DNA of 64,000 bases from contig NADL03000200.1 in NCBI GenBank assembly GCA_002205965.3, positions 19,885 through 83,884 of the forward strand. The letters run 5' to 3'. A program made the position numbers and the translations under genes. This stretch comes from Kappaphycus alvarezii (Eukaryota > Rhodophyta > Florideophyceae > Gigartinales > Solieriaceae). Positions 9,968-22,596 of the stretch are shown one piece after another. Under the pieces are notes generated by a model. The model saw only the letters and a program-made list of their open reading frames with translations. It had not been told where the DNA came from and ran no database searches. Position 1 is the stretch's first letter. Every line of letters begins with the position of its first letter.

Positions 9968-11645
9968 ATGAGTAGCGGAGAAGATCAAGGAGGAGGATCG
10001 ATGAAGATCGAAAAGCTCACGGATACCAATTTCTACGTGTGGAAACAGAAGATTCAGCTCCTGTTGGCCCTTCGCGATGTGGAACAGTATATTACTGATG
10101 GCACCGTTCCTGAAGATGAACAATCTTCCACTTACAAGGCATGGAAGCAAGGGGATCGAAAGGCCCGGGCCATCATCGGCCTGTCGCTGTCCGATGATCA
10201 CCTGGATCATGTGAGAGATGCTGTCACAGCCAAAGAAATGTGGGACGCCATCTTGGAAGTTTTTGAGCGCCACACATTACTAAATAAGCTGGCGGCCCGG
10301 AGAGACTTCTACACGGTCACCATGCTAGACAATGAGAAAGTTTTGCCATACATAGGACGTGTGCGACACCTAGCAGCTCGCTTAAAGTCAATGGAAGTCA
10401 TCATTGATGACAAGGATGGCAGTTCTCAATGGTCTTCCGCAGAGGTTTCAAAATCTCATTGTAGCGCTTGACGCTCTTGGATCCGAAGATAACACGTTCG
10501 GAGTAGAATATGTAAAAAGTCGCCTGCTCCAAGAGGAGCAACGTGCATCGATGAGGCTTACTAGAAGGCAGAATCCGCCAAGGTCTGCTCTTATTGGGCA
10601 CATCCCTGAGGCAAGGCGTGTTTCGACTTTGACATGCACCAACTGTGGTCACAATGGACACTCCGCTGCCCGCTGCTGGGGAAAGGACATCAACGGAAGG
10701 CGACCACCGCCACCTGACCGGTTCCTACGTATACAGTCACAGAAGCCTACTGTGATGATTGCTCAAGAGCAAGAAGATCTGGAAATTAATGAAGTCGAGT
10801 ACATATGTCTGATGAACAAGGTAGATAACTCTGGTATCAACATAACCTCAAACACTTGGCTTATCGACTCTGGATGCTCCGCACACATGACATATGACAA
10901 GAGACTGTTCTCCGACTACAGGGAGGTCTCAAACAGCCGCGTAGAAATGGGAACAAAAGCGTGTGCAGTAGTAGCTGGAGTCGGGACCGTCCCCATTACG
11001 CTTTTAGTGAGCGGAGTTCAAAAGTCATGCAAGCTCACCAATGTGCTGCACGTTCCAAGCTTTGCTTTTTCCCTAATCTCTGTACGTAAGATGGTCGATA
11101 ATGGATTTGACGTTGAGTTCGTTCGTGACAAGTGCACTGTGAAGAGGAGTGACTGCATCGTGGCTACTGCCACAAGTCGAGGAGAGCTGTATGTGCTTGA
11201 CACATGTAACGAGGTTCATTCGGCGCACAAAGCCTCTTTGAAGACATGGATGAAAGATTGGCCCACGTTCACACTCAAGGAATATTGTCCATGGCTCGTA
11301 AGAACGTGGTAAGTGGACTTCATATCTCCTCTTCAGATATAACAAGAGACGCTAGCTCATCTTCTGACTGTGAATCTGTGACATGTGATGCGTGTGTGTT
11401 AGGAAAAGCAACTCGTGCTGTGATTCCTAAACAGCGCTCTGGAGGCAGGGCCAAACATTTGTTAGACTTGGTCCATTCGGACGTCTGCGGCCCACTCCAA
11501 GTACAGTCAGTAGGTGGTGCTAGATACTTTGTCACTTTTATCGATGACCACTCAAACTGGAGTGTTGTCTATCCGATGAAGAGTAAAGATGAAACGTTCC
11601 ATTTTTATCAGAAGTTTGCCCAATATGCCTTCACACACACTGGTC
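9968..11645 (+). pseudogene. Truncated copia Gag-protease-integrase, frameshifted
   Basis: Same domain content as 1953-3639 with two frame breaks. A 7-nt deletion near 10,414 lies between two ATGGC copies and interrupts the Gag domain. A single-base loss near 11,248 falls at the codon for the first integrase zinc ligand. The CCHC knuckle and protease DSG are intact in the middle piece. It carries the same Val after KPT as the copy at 1953, marking the two composites as recent duplicates. Coding ends where the LTR begins. Confidence 0.88.
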
Positions 11646-13019
11646 TTTTGTTGATTTGGCAAGACGATCACATGACCCCACATCGGTGCCAAACCTCATA
11701 AGAGGCATGAGGCATGTTCCACGTGTACACATGCACACGTGTCGAATGAAGGGTGGCGCTAAGGCATTCCGGAAGAAATCCAAAGTTCCCAGGGACGAAA
11801 GTACGATTTTGAGAGATCAGCGATTTAGAGGGCAAAATGTTGTTTATGGGGTGATTTTACGTAGGGTAGGGTACTATAAGTGGATGATGAGTATACTGTA
11901 TGAGAGATATGCTGAGGAAAGCTATGTACACGTGTACGTGGTGGCAGTTGTGTATGTGATGTACACGTGGTACAGCTAAGAGAAGAAACCTTTTTGTGCA
12001 GTGTTGTACACGTACTGTACTAGTGCCAAATGAGGAACTGTACTTCGCACTGTACATCGTAATACGCAAAGTACTGTACTTCTTACTATACCTGAGTTTG
12101 TACAGTAGGAATCAATATGGCAATATTGTCATGACTGCTAGAAAGAGGTATTTGATTTTATATTATGTATGAGGTTTCTAGTTATGATTAAGGGTTTTAT
12201 CCAGCTGCATCCAAAAATCGGTTATGTGATTTCATCATATGTATGAGGTTTCTAGTTATGATTACGGGTTTTATCCAGCTGCATCCAAAAATCAGTTATG
12301 TGATTCCATCATACGTATGTGGTTTCTAGTTATGATATTGGTTTGTACAACTGCATCCAAAAATCAGTTATGTGATTCCATCATACGTATGTGGTTTCTA
12401 GTTATGATATTGGTTTGTACAACTGCATCCAAAAATCAGTTATGTGATTCCATCATATGTATGAGGTTCGTAATTATGATGAAGATTGGACCGACTGCAT
12501 CCAAAAATCAGTTATGTGATTCCATCATATGTATGAGGTTCGTAATTATGATGAAGATTGGACCGACTGCATCCAAAAATCAGTTATGTGATTCCATCAT
12601 ATGTATGAGGTTCGTAATTATGATGAAGATTGGACCGACTGCATCCAAAAATCAGTTATGTGATTCTATTTTACGTATGACGGATTGAGTCCGTTATTTT
12701 GGCAGCAAGGGAATTCGTTTCCGGTAAGTCTGCAAAATAAGGTACTGTATTGATGTGTGTATTGGGCCAACATATTTACACAAATTTGTCAACTTTGGAA
12801 GCAGTTCCAAATTTGCCCTAATGACTGTTATCACCGGGCCAAGATCTTGAAATCGCTCAAATGGCTCAGTTTGTGGGATTCTGTTAGTGGACGCAGTGAG
12901 TTAGAAAGTAGTTGTAGGTTGTACTTAAGGCCAGGATTTTAGAGTTCCGAGTAAATTCTGGGTAGCTAAGCCCGCAACTTCATCCGTCCAGCAAATTCCT
13001 TCACCCTCTCCGATTCCCA
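11646..13019 (+). repeat. LTR, family A, forward
   Basis: Equivalent of 3640-4941, joined to integrase at the same base with TTTTGTTG and no polypurine tract. It is longer by one minisatellite repeat. Confidence 0.82.
12166..12678 (+). repeat. 72-bp minisatellite, 7 repeats
   Basis: Two alpha, two beta and three gamma repeats; one gamma more than the copy at 4161. Confidence 0.88.
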
Positions 13020-13022
13020 TTA

Positions 13023-13036
13023 GGTTATGGGCCCAG
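13023..13036 (+). other. Primer-binding site, half-tRNA iMet type
   Basis: GGTTATGGGCCCAG three bases after the LTR CCCA end, as at 4945. Confidence 0.82.
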
Positions 13037-13115
13037 TTCAACGCCGTCTCTTTCTCTGAACCCCGTAAGTCGCCGTGTGTTGCTGCATTGTTTTCTTGAT
13101 CTCAGTCTCTTGATT

Positions 13116-13708
13116 ATGTCTACTCGTTCCGGTAAGCTATTTGAATAATTCCATTTCTTTGCACATCGAAGTGATTCTCTTTGCACCTTTTGGTTGGTCT
13201 AAAGACTCATAATCCAAAAGCTGTTACTGACGATCACTTACTTTTGTGCCTGCTTTTGCGGGGTTTGTGCTAGACTCGGAATTAGCCCTGGTGCCCCGAG
13301 TGCCCAGGGCTGCGACAGTTAGGACTTTGCCATCTGTGGGGAGGACAGTTGTGGAATCGATCGAAGTACTCGAACCAGAAGGACCGCCGCCGAAGACGCT
13401 CGCGCTTCCCTCGTCTAGGGAAAAGGTATAGGATCCCTCGTAAGTCAGTACCTCTGGATAAGCCAATAAAGAAAGTTCAACGCCTCTCGGCAAAGAAAGC
13501 TAAAGCCCTCGCCGATCGAGTTGCCAAGAAGGAACTAAAGGCTAAACGAAGAGTTCCGCCGAGGAACAAGAGGTACTGCAAGCTCTGTGATATTAGCTGC
13601 AATAGCGCACAGACATTCTACGATCGCATCAATTCTAAGGGTCATAGGACTAGAGAGAAAAACAAGAAAAAGACCCCTAGGTGTACTGCTTGTGATAGAG
13701 TGTTCGAT
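13116..13708 (+). pseudogene. Zinc-finger ORF, frameshifted and 3' truncated
   Basis: Exon 1 is 13,116-13,131 and the intron 13,132-13,273 (142 nt here). An extra A near 13,424 shifts the frame. The first His ligand of finger 1 is changed to Arg (GATCGC where other copies have GATCAC). Finger 2 is cut at the inverted junction at 13,708, the same place as at 5634. Confidence 0.8.
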
Positions 13709-14864
13709 AATGGGAATCGGAGAGGGTGAAGGACTTTGCTGACGGATGAAGCTGCGGGCTTGGCTACCAGAATTTACTCGGAACTCTAAAATCCTGGCCT
13801 TAAGTACAACCTACAACTACTTTCTAACTCACTGCGTCCACTAACAGAATCCCACAAACTGAGCCATTTGAGCGGATTTCAAGATCTTGGCCCGGTGATA
13901 ACAGTCATTAGGGCAAATTTGGAACTGCTTCCAAAGTTGACAAATTTGTGTAAATATGTTGGCCCAATACACACATCAATACAGTACCTTATTTTGCAGA
14001 CTTACCGGAAACGAATTCCCTTGTGCCAAAATAACGGACTCAATCCGTCATACATATGAATGAATCACATAACTGATTTTTGGATGCAGTCGGTCCAATT
14101 TTCATCATAATTACGAACCTCATACATATAATGGAATCACATAACTGATTTTTGGATGCAGTTGTACAAACCAATATCATAACTAGAAACCACATACGTA
14201 TGATGGAATCACATAACTGATTTTTGGATGCAGTTGTACAAACCAATATCATAACTAGAAACCACATACATATGATGGAATCACATAACCGATTTTTGGA
14301 TGCAGCTGGATAAAACCCTTAATCATAACTAGAATCCTCATACATAATATAAAATCAAATACCTCTTTCTAGCAGTCATGACAGTATTGCCATAATTGAT
14401 TCCTACTGTACAAACTCAGGTATAGTAAGGAGTACAGTACTTGTATATTACGATGTACAGTGCGAAGTACAGTTCTTCATTTGGCACTAGTACAGTACGT
14501 GTACAACACTGCACAAAAAGGTTTCTTCTCTTAGCTGTACCACGTGTACATCACATACACAACTGCCACCACGTACACGTGTACATAGCTTTCCTCAGCA
14601 TATCTCTCATACAGTATACTCATCATCCACTTATAGTACCCTACCCTACGTAAAATCACCCCATAAACAACATTTTGCCCTCTAAATCGCTGATCTCTCA
14701 AAATCGTACTTTCGTCCCTGGGAACTTTGGATTTCTTCCGGAATGCCTTAGCGCCACCCTTCATTCGACACGTGTGCATGTGTACACGTGGAACATGCCT
14801 CATGCCTCTTATGAGGTTTGGCACCGATGTGGGGTCATGTGATCGTCTTGCCAAATCAACAACA
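13709..14864 (-). repeat. 3' LTR of reverse A element
   Basis: Pure A-type LTR with four 72-bp repeats (one gamma, two beta, one alpha in element order reversed). It matches the reverse LTR at 5635-6787, including the join to a zinc-finger ORF. Confidence 0.85.
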
Positions 14865-14872
14865 CCCCCCTC
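14865..14872 (-). other. Polypurine tract
   Basis: GAGGGGGG on the minus strand immediately upstream of the LTR start and just downstream of the RNase H stop. Confidence 0.8.
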
Positions 14873-14883
14873 GATTACATGAC

Positions 14884-17800
14884 CTAAGCATCGTGCAGCT
14901 CTCCGAGGCCTAGAGATTTTATGCATTGTATGAATTGAATGCGACCAAGAGGCTTGGTGAGTATATCTGCTGGCATATCTGTAGAAGGTACGTGAAACAG
15001 TGAAACAATCTTTCGAGTCACAGCATCTCGGACAAAATGATATGATATGTCAATGTGCTTATTTCGCCTGTTCACTCTTCGTTACCCGCAAACGCTATTG
15101 TACCAGCATTATCACACCCGATTGTAACTGTGCTGTCTTTCGACTTTCCCAATGCGTCTGCAGAAGGCACCTGAGCCAAGCTGCCTCTTTGCAAGCCTCA
15201 CACAGTGCAATATACTGCTTCGCATGTGGATGTCGCAACGACCGTTTGTCTCCTAGATGACCAACTAATAGCTCCCCCACACAGTTTGAACACATATCCA
15301 CTGGTGGACTTTCTCGAGTCCAAGCAACCACCCCAGTCTGCATCGCTGAAGCCCTCTAGAGTTTGCACTGGGAGATTTCCATCTAGAATTACACCTAGTG
15401 AGAGCGTTCCTTTGATATATCTCAGAACTCGTTTGGCTGCTTGCCAGTGGTCCTCGCGAGGGTTCTCACAGTGTTGGGACAGTTTTCCCACCACATATGC
15501 AAGATCTGGACGTGACCCTACCATAAGAAACATTAAGCAGCCAATGATCTGTCGATATGGTACATCGCAATACGGGCTAGTTGACATCTCAGGGTGTAAT
15601 CCTTGTTCCATCGGAGTCCTCACGGGATTGCAACTGGCCATACCAAAACGTTTCAAAATGGACTTGGCATACTCTGTCTGCGAGATATAGATCCGTCTAG
15701 GGACCCTTTTTCTACTTATTTCAAGCCCAATGCACTTTTTGGCCTCGCCTAAATCTTTCATCTCAAATCTCTCTTGTTCAGTTCACCTTTCATCCAGGTC
15801 ACGGCTTTCAGGTCACTTCCCGCAAGAAGCAAGTCATCCACATATAGGGCAATCAGCATAACCTTTTTCTGATATGTTTGTATATAGACAGGCGTCACTT
15901 CTCGTAGTCTTGAAGCCAAGAGTGTGAATAGGAAATCGTCAATCTTTTTGTGCCATTGTCGACTCGCTTGCTTAAGACCATAGATAGCCTTGAGAAGTTT
16001 GCAAACATGATTGGGCCTGGAAGAGTCAACGATACCTTCAGGCTGCTCCATATAAATATCCTCTTCTAAGTCACCGTTCAGAAAGGCCGTGACCACGTCC
16101 ATTTGATGAAGCTCTAAATCGAAGTGGGCTACAATCGCCAACAACAATCGAATCGTTGTAAATTTGATCACCGGCGCAAAAGTCTCTGAGTAATCAATCC
16201 CCTCAATTTGTTGAAAGCCCCGCACAACCAGGCGACCTTTTCCCTTTTGAGTCAACGTGCCGTTATCGTCCGGCATGTCCTTTACAGTAAATACCCAGCG
16301 AGAAGTTAGAATATTGGCACCTTCCGATCGTGGAACTAGTGCCCAGGTTTTGTTTTTGCGTTGGGACTCTAGCTCCTTATCAATCGCTTTCTGCCAGAAC
16401 TGTGGTTGTGGTCCACCCATCGCCTCTTTAAAGGAGTTCGGTATGTTGATGTCGCCACAGGAAGGTGTGAGTAAGCTGGTTCCCACCAGGCCTGTCCACC
16501 ACTGTCGGGGTGGGCGTCGTGAACGAGTGGAGCGGCGAGGTTCCACATCGCCGGGACCAGCATCTTGCTCACCACTCACTTCTTCTGGTTGCAAAGTCTC
16601 ATTAGTTGAGTCGGGCTCAATACCTTGACTTTGAAAGTTCTCAACCTCCGCCGGTGACCCTGTTTCAATGCCATGTTCATTATCACCATTAGATGTTTCA
16701 GACTCAATTTCGTCAGTATCGGTCGCCTCCACTGGGTCAACGTCCATCATTATCATCGGAAAAATGTTCATCGTAAGAGCAAGCCCCTGGTCTCGACTCA
16801 TCGAACTGCACATCCCTGGAAATAACAATGCGATGTAAATTGTCATCCCAAATTTTGTAGGCCTTAGTTCCCGGCGGATACCCAACAAACATTCCCGTTG
16901 TTGCGCGGTCGTCAAGTTTACGCACCTCATTACCAGGCACCTTGTACCAGCATTGACATCCAAACACACGTAGGTGAGATACATCGGGCTTTTTCTTCAT
17001 CCATAGGTGAAATGGAGTAACGAGACCACCCAAAGCTCTTGTCGTGACACGATTGCGAACGTAAACTGCGTTATCAAGAGCTTCAGCCCAGAAAGCTTTC
17101 GGAACCTTCATATGGGACAGCATAGACCTGACGAGATCAATCAGGGTACGATTGAGCCGTTCTGCCACACCATTCTGTTCAGGTGTGTATGCAGCGGTCG
17201 TTTGATGAACAGTTCCTTGTGACGATAGAAAGGATTGGAACTCTGAAGAAAGATACTCTCCTCCACGATCAGATCGAAGCACTTTCACGCGTTGACCAGT
17301 GTGTGTGAAGGCATATTGGGCAAACTTCTGATAAAAATGGAACGTTTCATCTTTACTCTTCATCGGATAGACAACACTCCAGTTTGAGTGGTCATCGATA
17401 AAAGTGACAAAGTATCTAGCACCACCTACTGACTGTACTTGGAGTGGGCCGCAGACGTCCGAATGGACCAAGTCTAGCAAATGTTTGGCCCTGCCTCCAG
17501 AGCGCTGTTTAGGAATCACAGCACGAGTTGCTTTTCCTAACACACACGCATCACATGTCACAGATTCACAGTCAGAAGATGAGCTAGCGTCTCTTGTTAT
17601 ATCTGAAGAGGAGATATGAAGTCCACTTACCACGTTCTTACGAGCCATGGACAATATTCCTTGAGTGTGAACGTGGGCCAATCTTTCATGCCATGTCTTC
17701 AAAGAGGCTTTGTGCGCCGAATGAACCTCGTTACATGTGTCAAGCACATACAGCTCTCCTCGACTTGTGGCAGTAGCCACGATGCAGTCACTCCTCTTCA

Positions 17801-18979
17801 CAGTGCACTTGTCACGAACGAACTCAACGTCAAATCCATTATCGACCATCTTACGTACAGAGATTAGGGAAAAAGCAAAGCTTGGAACGTGCAGCACATT
17901 GGTGAGCTTGCATGACTTTTGAACTCCGCTCACTAAAAGCGTAATGGGGACGGTCCCGACTCCAGCTACTACTGCACACGCTTTTGTTCCCATTTCTACG
18001 CGGCTGTTTGAGACCTCCCTGTAGTCGGAGAACAGTCTCTTGTCAAATGTCATGTGTGCGGAGCATCCAGAGTCGATAAGCCAAGTGTTTGAGGTTATGT
18101 TGATACCAGAGTTATCTACCTTGTTCATCAGACATATGTACTCGACTTCATTAATTTCCAGATCTTCTTGCTCTTGAGCAATCATCGCAGTAGGCTTCTG
18201 TGACTGTATACGTAGGAACCGGTCAGGTGGCGGTGGTCGCCTTCCGTTGATGTCCTTTCCCCAGCAGCGGGCAGCGGAGTGTCCATTGTGACCACAGTTG
18301 GTGCATGTCAAAGTCGAAACACGCCTTGCCTCAGGGATGTGCCCAATAAGAGCAGACCTTGGCGGATTCTGCCTTCTAGTAAGCCTCATCGATGCACGTT
18401 GCTCCTCTTGGAGCAGGCGACTTTTTACATATTCTACTCCGAACGTGTTATCTTCGGATCCAAGAGCGTCAAGCGCTACAATGAGATTTTGAAACCTCTG
18501 CGGAAGACCATTGAGAACTGCCATAGCCATTTCCTTGTCATCAATGATGACTCCCATTGACTTTAAGCGAGCTGCTAGGTGTCGCACACGTCCTATGTAT
18601 GGCAAAACTTTCTCATTGTCTAGCATGGTGACCGTGTAGAAGTCTCTCCGGGCCGCCAGCTTATTTAGTAATGTGTGGCGCTCAAAAACTTCCAAGATGG
18701 CGTCCCACATTTCTTTGGCTGTGACAGCATCTCTCACATGATCCAGGTGATCATCGGACAGCGACAGGCCGATGATGGCCCGGGCCTTTCGATCCCCTTG
18801 CTTCCATGCCTTGTAAGTGGAAGATTGTTCATCTTCAGGAACGGTGCCATCAGTAATATACTGTTCCACATCGCGAAGGGCCAACAGGAGCTGAATCTTC
18901 TGTTTCCACACGTAGAAATTGGTATCGTGAGCTTTTCGATCTTCATCGATCCTCCTCCTTGATCTTCTCCGCTACTCAT
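14884..18979 (-). pseudogene. Copia A gag-pol polyprotein, full length, frameshifted
   Basis: Domain order from 18,979 downward is Gag (UBN2), CCHC knuckle, protease WLIDSGCSAHM, integrase HHCC with the first His intact (TWHERLAH), integrase core with both Asp residues and the Glu, RT with YVDD at 15,833-15,844, and RNase H to the stop at 14,884-14,886. It lacks the array's derived residues: it has G (not E) in SMGVIIDD, F (not Y) in HMTFDK and H (not N) in the zinc motif, all shared with family B. It is therefore closest to the ancestral A sequence. Indels near 15,077, 15,160, 15,214, 15,767, 15,861, 16,746 and 18,928 interrupt it; one 724-codon stretch (16,737-18,911) is open. Confidence 0.92.
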
Positions 18980-19139
18980 TGCAATATTCTAGAGGTGCTA
19001 ATGTTCTGTTCGAAGATCCCAAGCCGGGGACCGATAGTCCCTTGTAGTGGCAAGCCCACCTCTATAAGAACACAGCACACGAAACTCTAGACTAAAGCAA
19101 AGGCCAAAGACGTCGCTTCAAACAAACAAATGGATCTCT

Positions 19140-19805
19140 TTAAATTCTCTGGGACAAAACTACTTTCAAGTGTTCCTTCCCGTTCTCGTGACGCTTGAGA
19201 ACCTCGTGGGAATCGAACACTCTATCACAAGCAGTACACCTAGGGGTCTTTTTCTTGTTTTTCTCTCTAGTCCTATGACCCTTAGAATTGATGTGATCGT
19301 AGAATGTCTGTGCGCTATTGCAGCTAATATCACAGAGCTTGCAGTACCTCTTGTTCCTCGGCGGAACTCTTCGTTTTGCCTTTAGTTCCTTCTTGGCAAC
19401 TCGATCGGCGAGGGCTTTAGCTTTCTTTGCCGAGAGGCGTTGAACTTTCTTTATTGGCTTATCCAGAGGTACTGACTTACGAGGGATCCTATACCTTTCC
19501 CTAGACGAGGGAAGCGCGAGCGTCTTCGGCGGCGGTCCTTCTGGTTCGAGTACTTCGATCGATTCCACAACTGTCCTCCCCACAGATGGCAAAGTCCTAA
19601 CTGTCGCAGCCCTGGGCACTCGGGGCACCAGGGCTAATTCCGAGTCTAGCACAACCCCGCAAAAGCAGGCACAAAAGTGGAAGTGATCGTCAGTAACAGC
19701 TTTTGGGATTATGAGTCTTTAGACCAACCAAAAGGTGCAAAGAGAATCACTTCGATGTGCAAAGAAATGGAATTATTCAAATAGCTTACCGGAACGAGTA
19801 GACAT
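19140..19805 (-). CDS. Two-zinc-finger protein of the A element
   Basis: Exon 1 is 19,790-19,805, the intron 19,646-19,789 (GTAAGC...TGCTAG), and exon 2 is 19,140-19,645, giving 173 codons. The product has an acidic/proline-rich N-terminus, a Lys/Arg-rich segment (about 64-103), then two U1/matrin-type fingers: C107-C110-H123-H129 and C142-C145-H158-H164. Related fingers bind double-stranded RNA or nucleic acid, so an RNA- or chromatin-binding role in the element cycle is plausible but unproven. It lies between the primer-binding site and gag, where copia elements normally have no gene. The start was chosen because splicing supplies an in-frame ATG; exon 2 alone has only a GTG. Confidence 0.75.
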
Positions 19806-19887
19806 AATCAAGAGACTGAGATAGACAAGAAAACAATGCAGCAACACACGGCGACTTACGGGGTTCAGAGAAAGAGACGGCGTTGAA

Positions 19888-19901
19888 CTGGGCCCATAAC
19901 C
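19888..19901 (-). other. Primer-binding site, half-tRNA iMet type
   Basis: Minus strand GGTTATGGGCCCAG, adjacent to the 5' LTR of the reverse element. Confidence 0.85.
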
Positions 19902-19904
19902 TAA

Positions 19905-21480
19905 TGGGAATCGGAGAGGGTGAAGGACTTTGCTGGACGGATGAAGTTGCGGGCTTGGCTACCCAGAATTTACTCGGAACTCTAAAATCCTGGCCTTAAG
20001 TACAACCTACAACTACTTTCTAACTCACTGCGTCCACTAACAGAATCCCACAAACTGAGCCATTTGAGCGGATTTCAAGATCTTGGCCCGGTGATAACAG
20101 TCATTAGGGGCAAATTTGGAACTGCTTCCAAAGTTGACAAATTTGTGTAAATAGGTTGGCCCAATACACACATCAATACAGTACCTTATTTTGCAGACTT
20201 ACCGGAAACGAATTCCCTTGTGCCAAAATAACGGACTCAATCCGTCATACGTAAATAGAATCACATAACTGATTTTTGGATGCAGTCGGTCCAATCTTCA
20301 TCATAATTACGCTCATACATATGATGGAATCACATAACTGATTTTTGGATGCAGTTGTACAAACCAATATCATAACTAGAAACCACATACGTATGATGGA
20401 ATCACATAACTGATTTTTGGATGAGTTGTACAAACCAATATCATAACTAGAAACCACATACGTATGATGGAATCACATAACTGATTTTTGGATGCAGTTG
20501 TACAAACCAATATCATAACTAGAAACCACATACGTATGATGGAATCACATAACTGATTTTTGGATGCAGTTGTACAAACCAATATCATAACTAGAAACAT
20601 ACGTATGATGGAATCACATAACTGATTTTTGGATGCAGCTGGATAAAACCCGTAATCATAACTAGAAACCTCATACATATGATGAAATCACATAACCGAT
20701 TTTTGGATGCAGCTGGATAAAACCCTTAATCATAACTAGAATCCTCATACATAATATAAAATCAAATACCTCTTTCTAGCAGTCATGACAGTATTGCCAT
20801 AATTGATTCCTACTGTACAAACTCAGGTATAGTAAGGAGTACAGTACTTGGTATATTACGATGTACAGTGCGAAGTACAGTTCCTCATTTGGCACTAGTA
20901 CAGTACGTGTACAACACTGCACAAAAAGGTTTCTTCTCTTAGCTGTACCACGTGTACATCGCATACACCAATGCCAACCTGTACACGTGTATATGTCTTA
21001 TCAGCACAGCTCCCGTACACTACATTCCTCACACCCTTACAGCACATTTCCCTACGTAAAGGGACCCCTTAAACCAACATTTTGACCTCTAAAATAGCTC
21101 ATAAATAACCGTTATATCCCATACTGCCTTTGAACAACTAAAACCAGCCAAGGAACCTCTACAACAACCTGACACGTGTACATCCTGGGCAATAGAATTG
21201 CTGTATTGTCCCTGTCAGCGAATAGGTTAAAGCAGGCAATTCTTAGCCTAGGCATTATGGGCCAAGTTCCACTTGTCAACAATTATGCAAATTTGCATTT
21301 TTTCGTCGACCCCTGGAAATGGCCTTTCGTCCCCGGCAACTTTGCTTTTCGGGTAATTTGGCATATATTTCCCTTCAAAACCACATGTGTCCACGTGTAC
21401 ACATATTCAGCTTCCCAACCTCCGTGCGAGACGTCTAGTCAGTGCGATGGCAGGTCGATCGTCTCACGAAATCACCAACA
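19905..21480 (-). repeat. Chimeric 5' LTR: B-type U3 joined to A-type downstream part
   Basis: From 21,480 to about 20,960 the sequence matches the family B LTR at 28,834-29,303 (TGTTGGTGATTTCGTGAG start and shared AT-rich blocks). From about 20,955 down to 19,905 it is A-type, with seven 72-bp repeats (20,255-20,760). The switch is near a GTACACG motif present in both types. This is what template switching between co-packaged A and B RNAs, or LTR recombination, would produce. Confidence 0.8.
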
Positions 21481-22578
21481 CTATCTATGGTCTTAAGCAA
21501 GCGAGTCGACAATGGCACAAAAGATTGACGATTTCCTAATTCACACTCTTGGCTTCAAGACTACGAGAAGTGACGCCTGTCTATATACAAACATATCAGA
21601 AAAAGGTGTTATGCTGTGCCCTATATGTGGATGACTTGCTTCTTGCGGGAAGTGACCTGAAAGCCGTGACCTGGATGAAGGTGAACTGAACAAGAGATTT
21701 GAGATGAAAGATTTAGGCGAGGCCAAAAGTGCATTGGCTTGAAATAAGTAGAAAGGGTCCCTAGACGGATCTATATCTCGCAGACAGAGTATGCCAAGTC
21801 CATTTTGAAACGTTTTGGTATGGCCAGTTGCAATCCCGTGAGGACTCATGGAACAAGGATTACACCCTGAGATGTCAACTAGCCCGTATTGCGATGTACC
21901 ATATCGACAGATCATTGGCTGCTTAATGTTTTTATGGTAGGGTCACGTCCAGATCTTGCATATGTGGTGGGAAAACTGTCCAACACTGTGAGAACCTCGC
22001 GAGGACCACTGGCAAGCAGCCAAAACGAGTTCTGAGATATATCAAAGGAACGCTCTCACTAGGTGTAATTCTAGATGGAAAATCTCCAGTGCAAACTCTA
22101 GAGGGCTTCAGCGATGCAGACTGGGTGGTTGCTTGGACTCGAGAAAGTCCACCAGTGGATATGTGTTCAAACTGTGTGGGGGAGCTATTAGTGTGGTCAT
22201 CTAGGAGACAAACGGTCGTTGCGACATCCACCATGCGAAGCAGAGTATATTGCACTGTGTGAGGCTTGCAAAGAGGCAGCTTGGCTCAGGTGCCTTCTTG
22301 CAGACGCATTGGGAAAGTCGAAAGACAGCACAGTTACAATCGGGTGTGATAATGCTGGTACAATAGCGTTTGCGGGTAACGAAGAGTGAACAGGCGAAAT
22401 AAGCACATTGACATATCATATCATTTTGTCCGAGATGCTGTGACTCGAAAGATTGTTTCACTGTTTCACGTACCTTCTACAGATATGCCAGCAGATATAC
22501 TCACCAAGCCTCTTGGTCGCATTCAATTCATACAATGCATAAAATCTCTAGGCCTCAGAGAGCTGCACGAATGCTTAG
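21481..22578 (+). pseudogene. Copia A RT (C-terminal part) and RNase H remnant
   Basis: It begins mid-RT at AIYGLKQ, includes YVDD at 21,624-21,635 and RNase H through to TAG at 22,576-22,578. Many single-base indels (for example near 21,616, 21,680, 21,730, 21,850, 22,190 and 22,236) destroy every long frame, while substitutions relative to the reverse copies are few. It is the 3' part of a forward A element into which the reverse element seems to have inserted. Confidence 0.85.
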
Positions 22579-22588
22579 GTCATGTAAC

Positions 22589-22596
22589 GAGGAGGG
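22589..22596 (+). other. Polypurine tract
   Basis: GAGGAGGG immediately before the LTR start TGTTGTTG at 22,597; slightly altered compared with the other copies. Confidence 0.7.

Larger units (their letters stand above)
13709..21480 (-). mobile_element. Nearly complete copia A element, reverse
   Basis: This is the only A copy here with all parts in order: 5' LTR (19,905-21,480), primer-binding site, zinc-finger ORF, gag-pol with uninterrupted integrase, polypurine tract and 3' LTR (13,709-14,864). The 5' LTR ends exactly at its TGTTG terminus at 21,480 and abuts RT sequence of a forward A copy, which suggests insertion into that copy. The 3' LTR side joins zinc-finger sequence, so the flanks do not match. 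The two LTRs differ in U3 type and minisatellite number, so they are not a simple same-age pair. At least seven small indels break pol. Confidence 0.85.
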
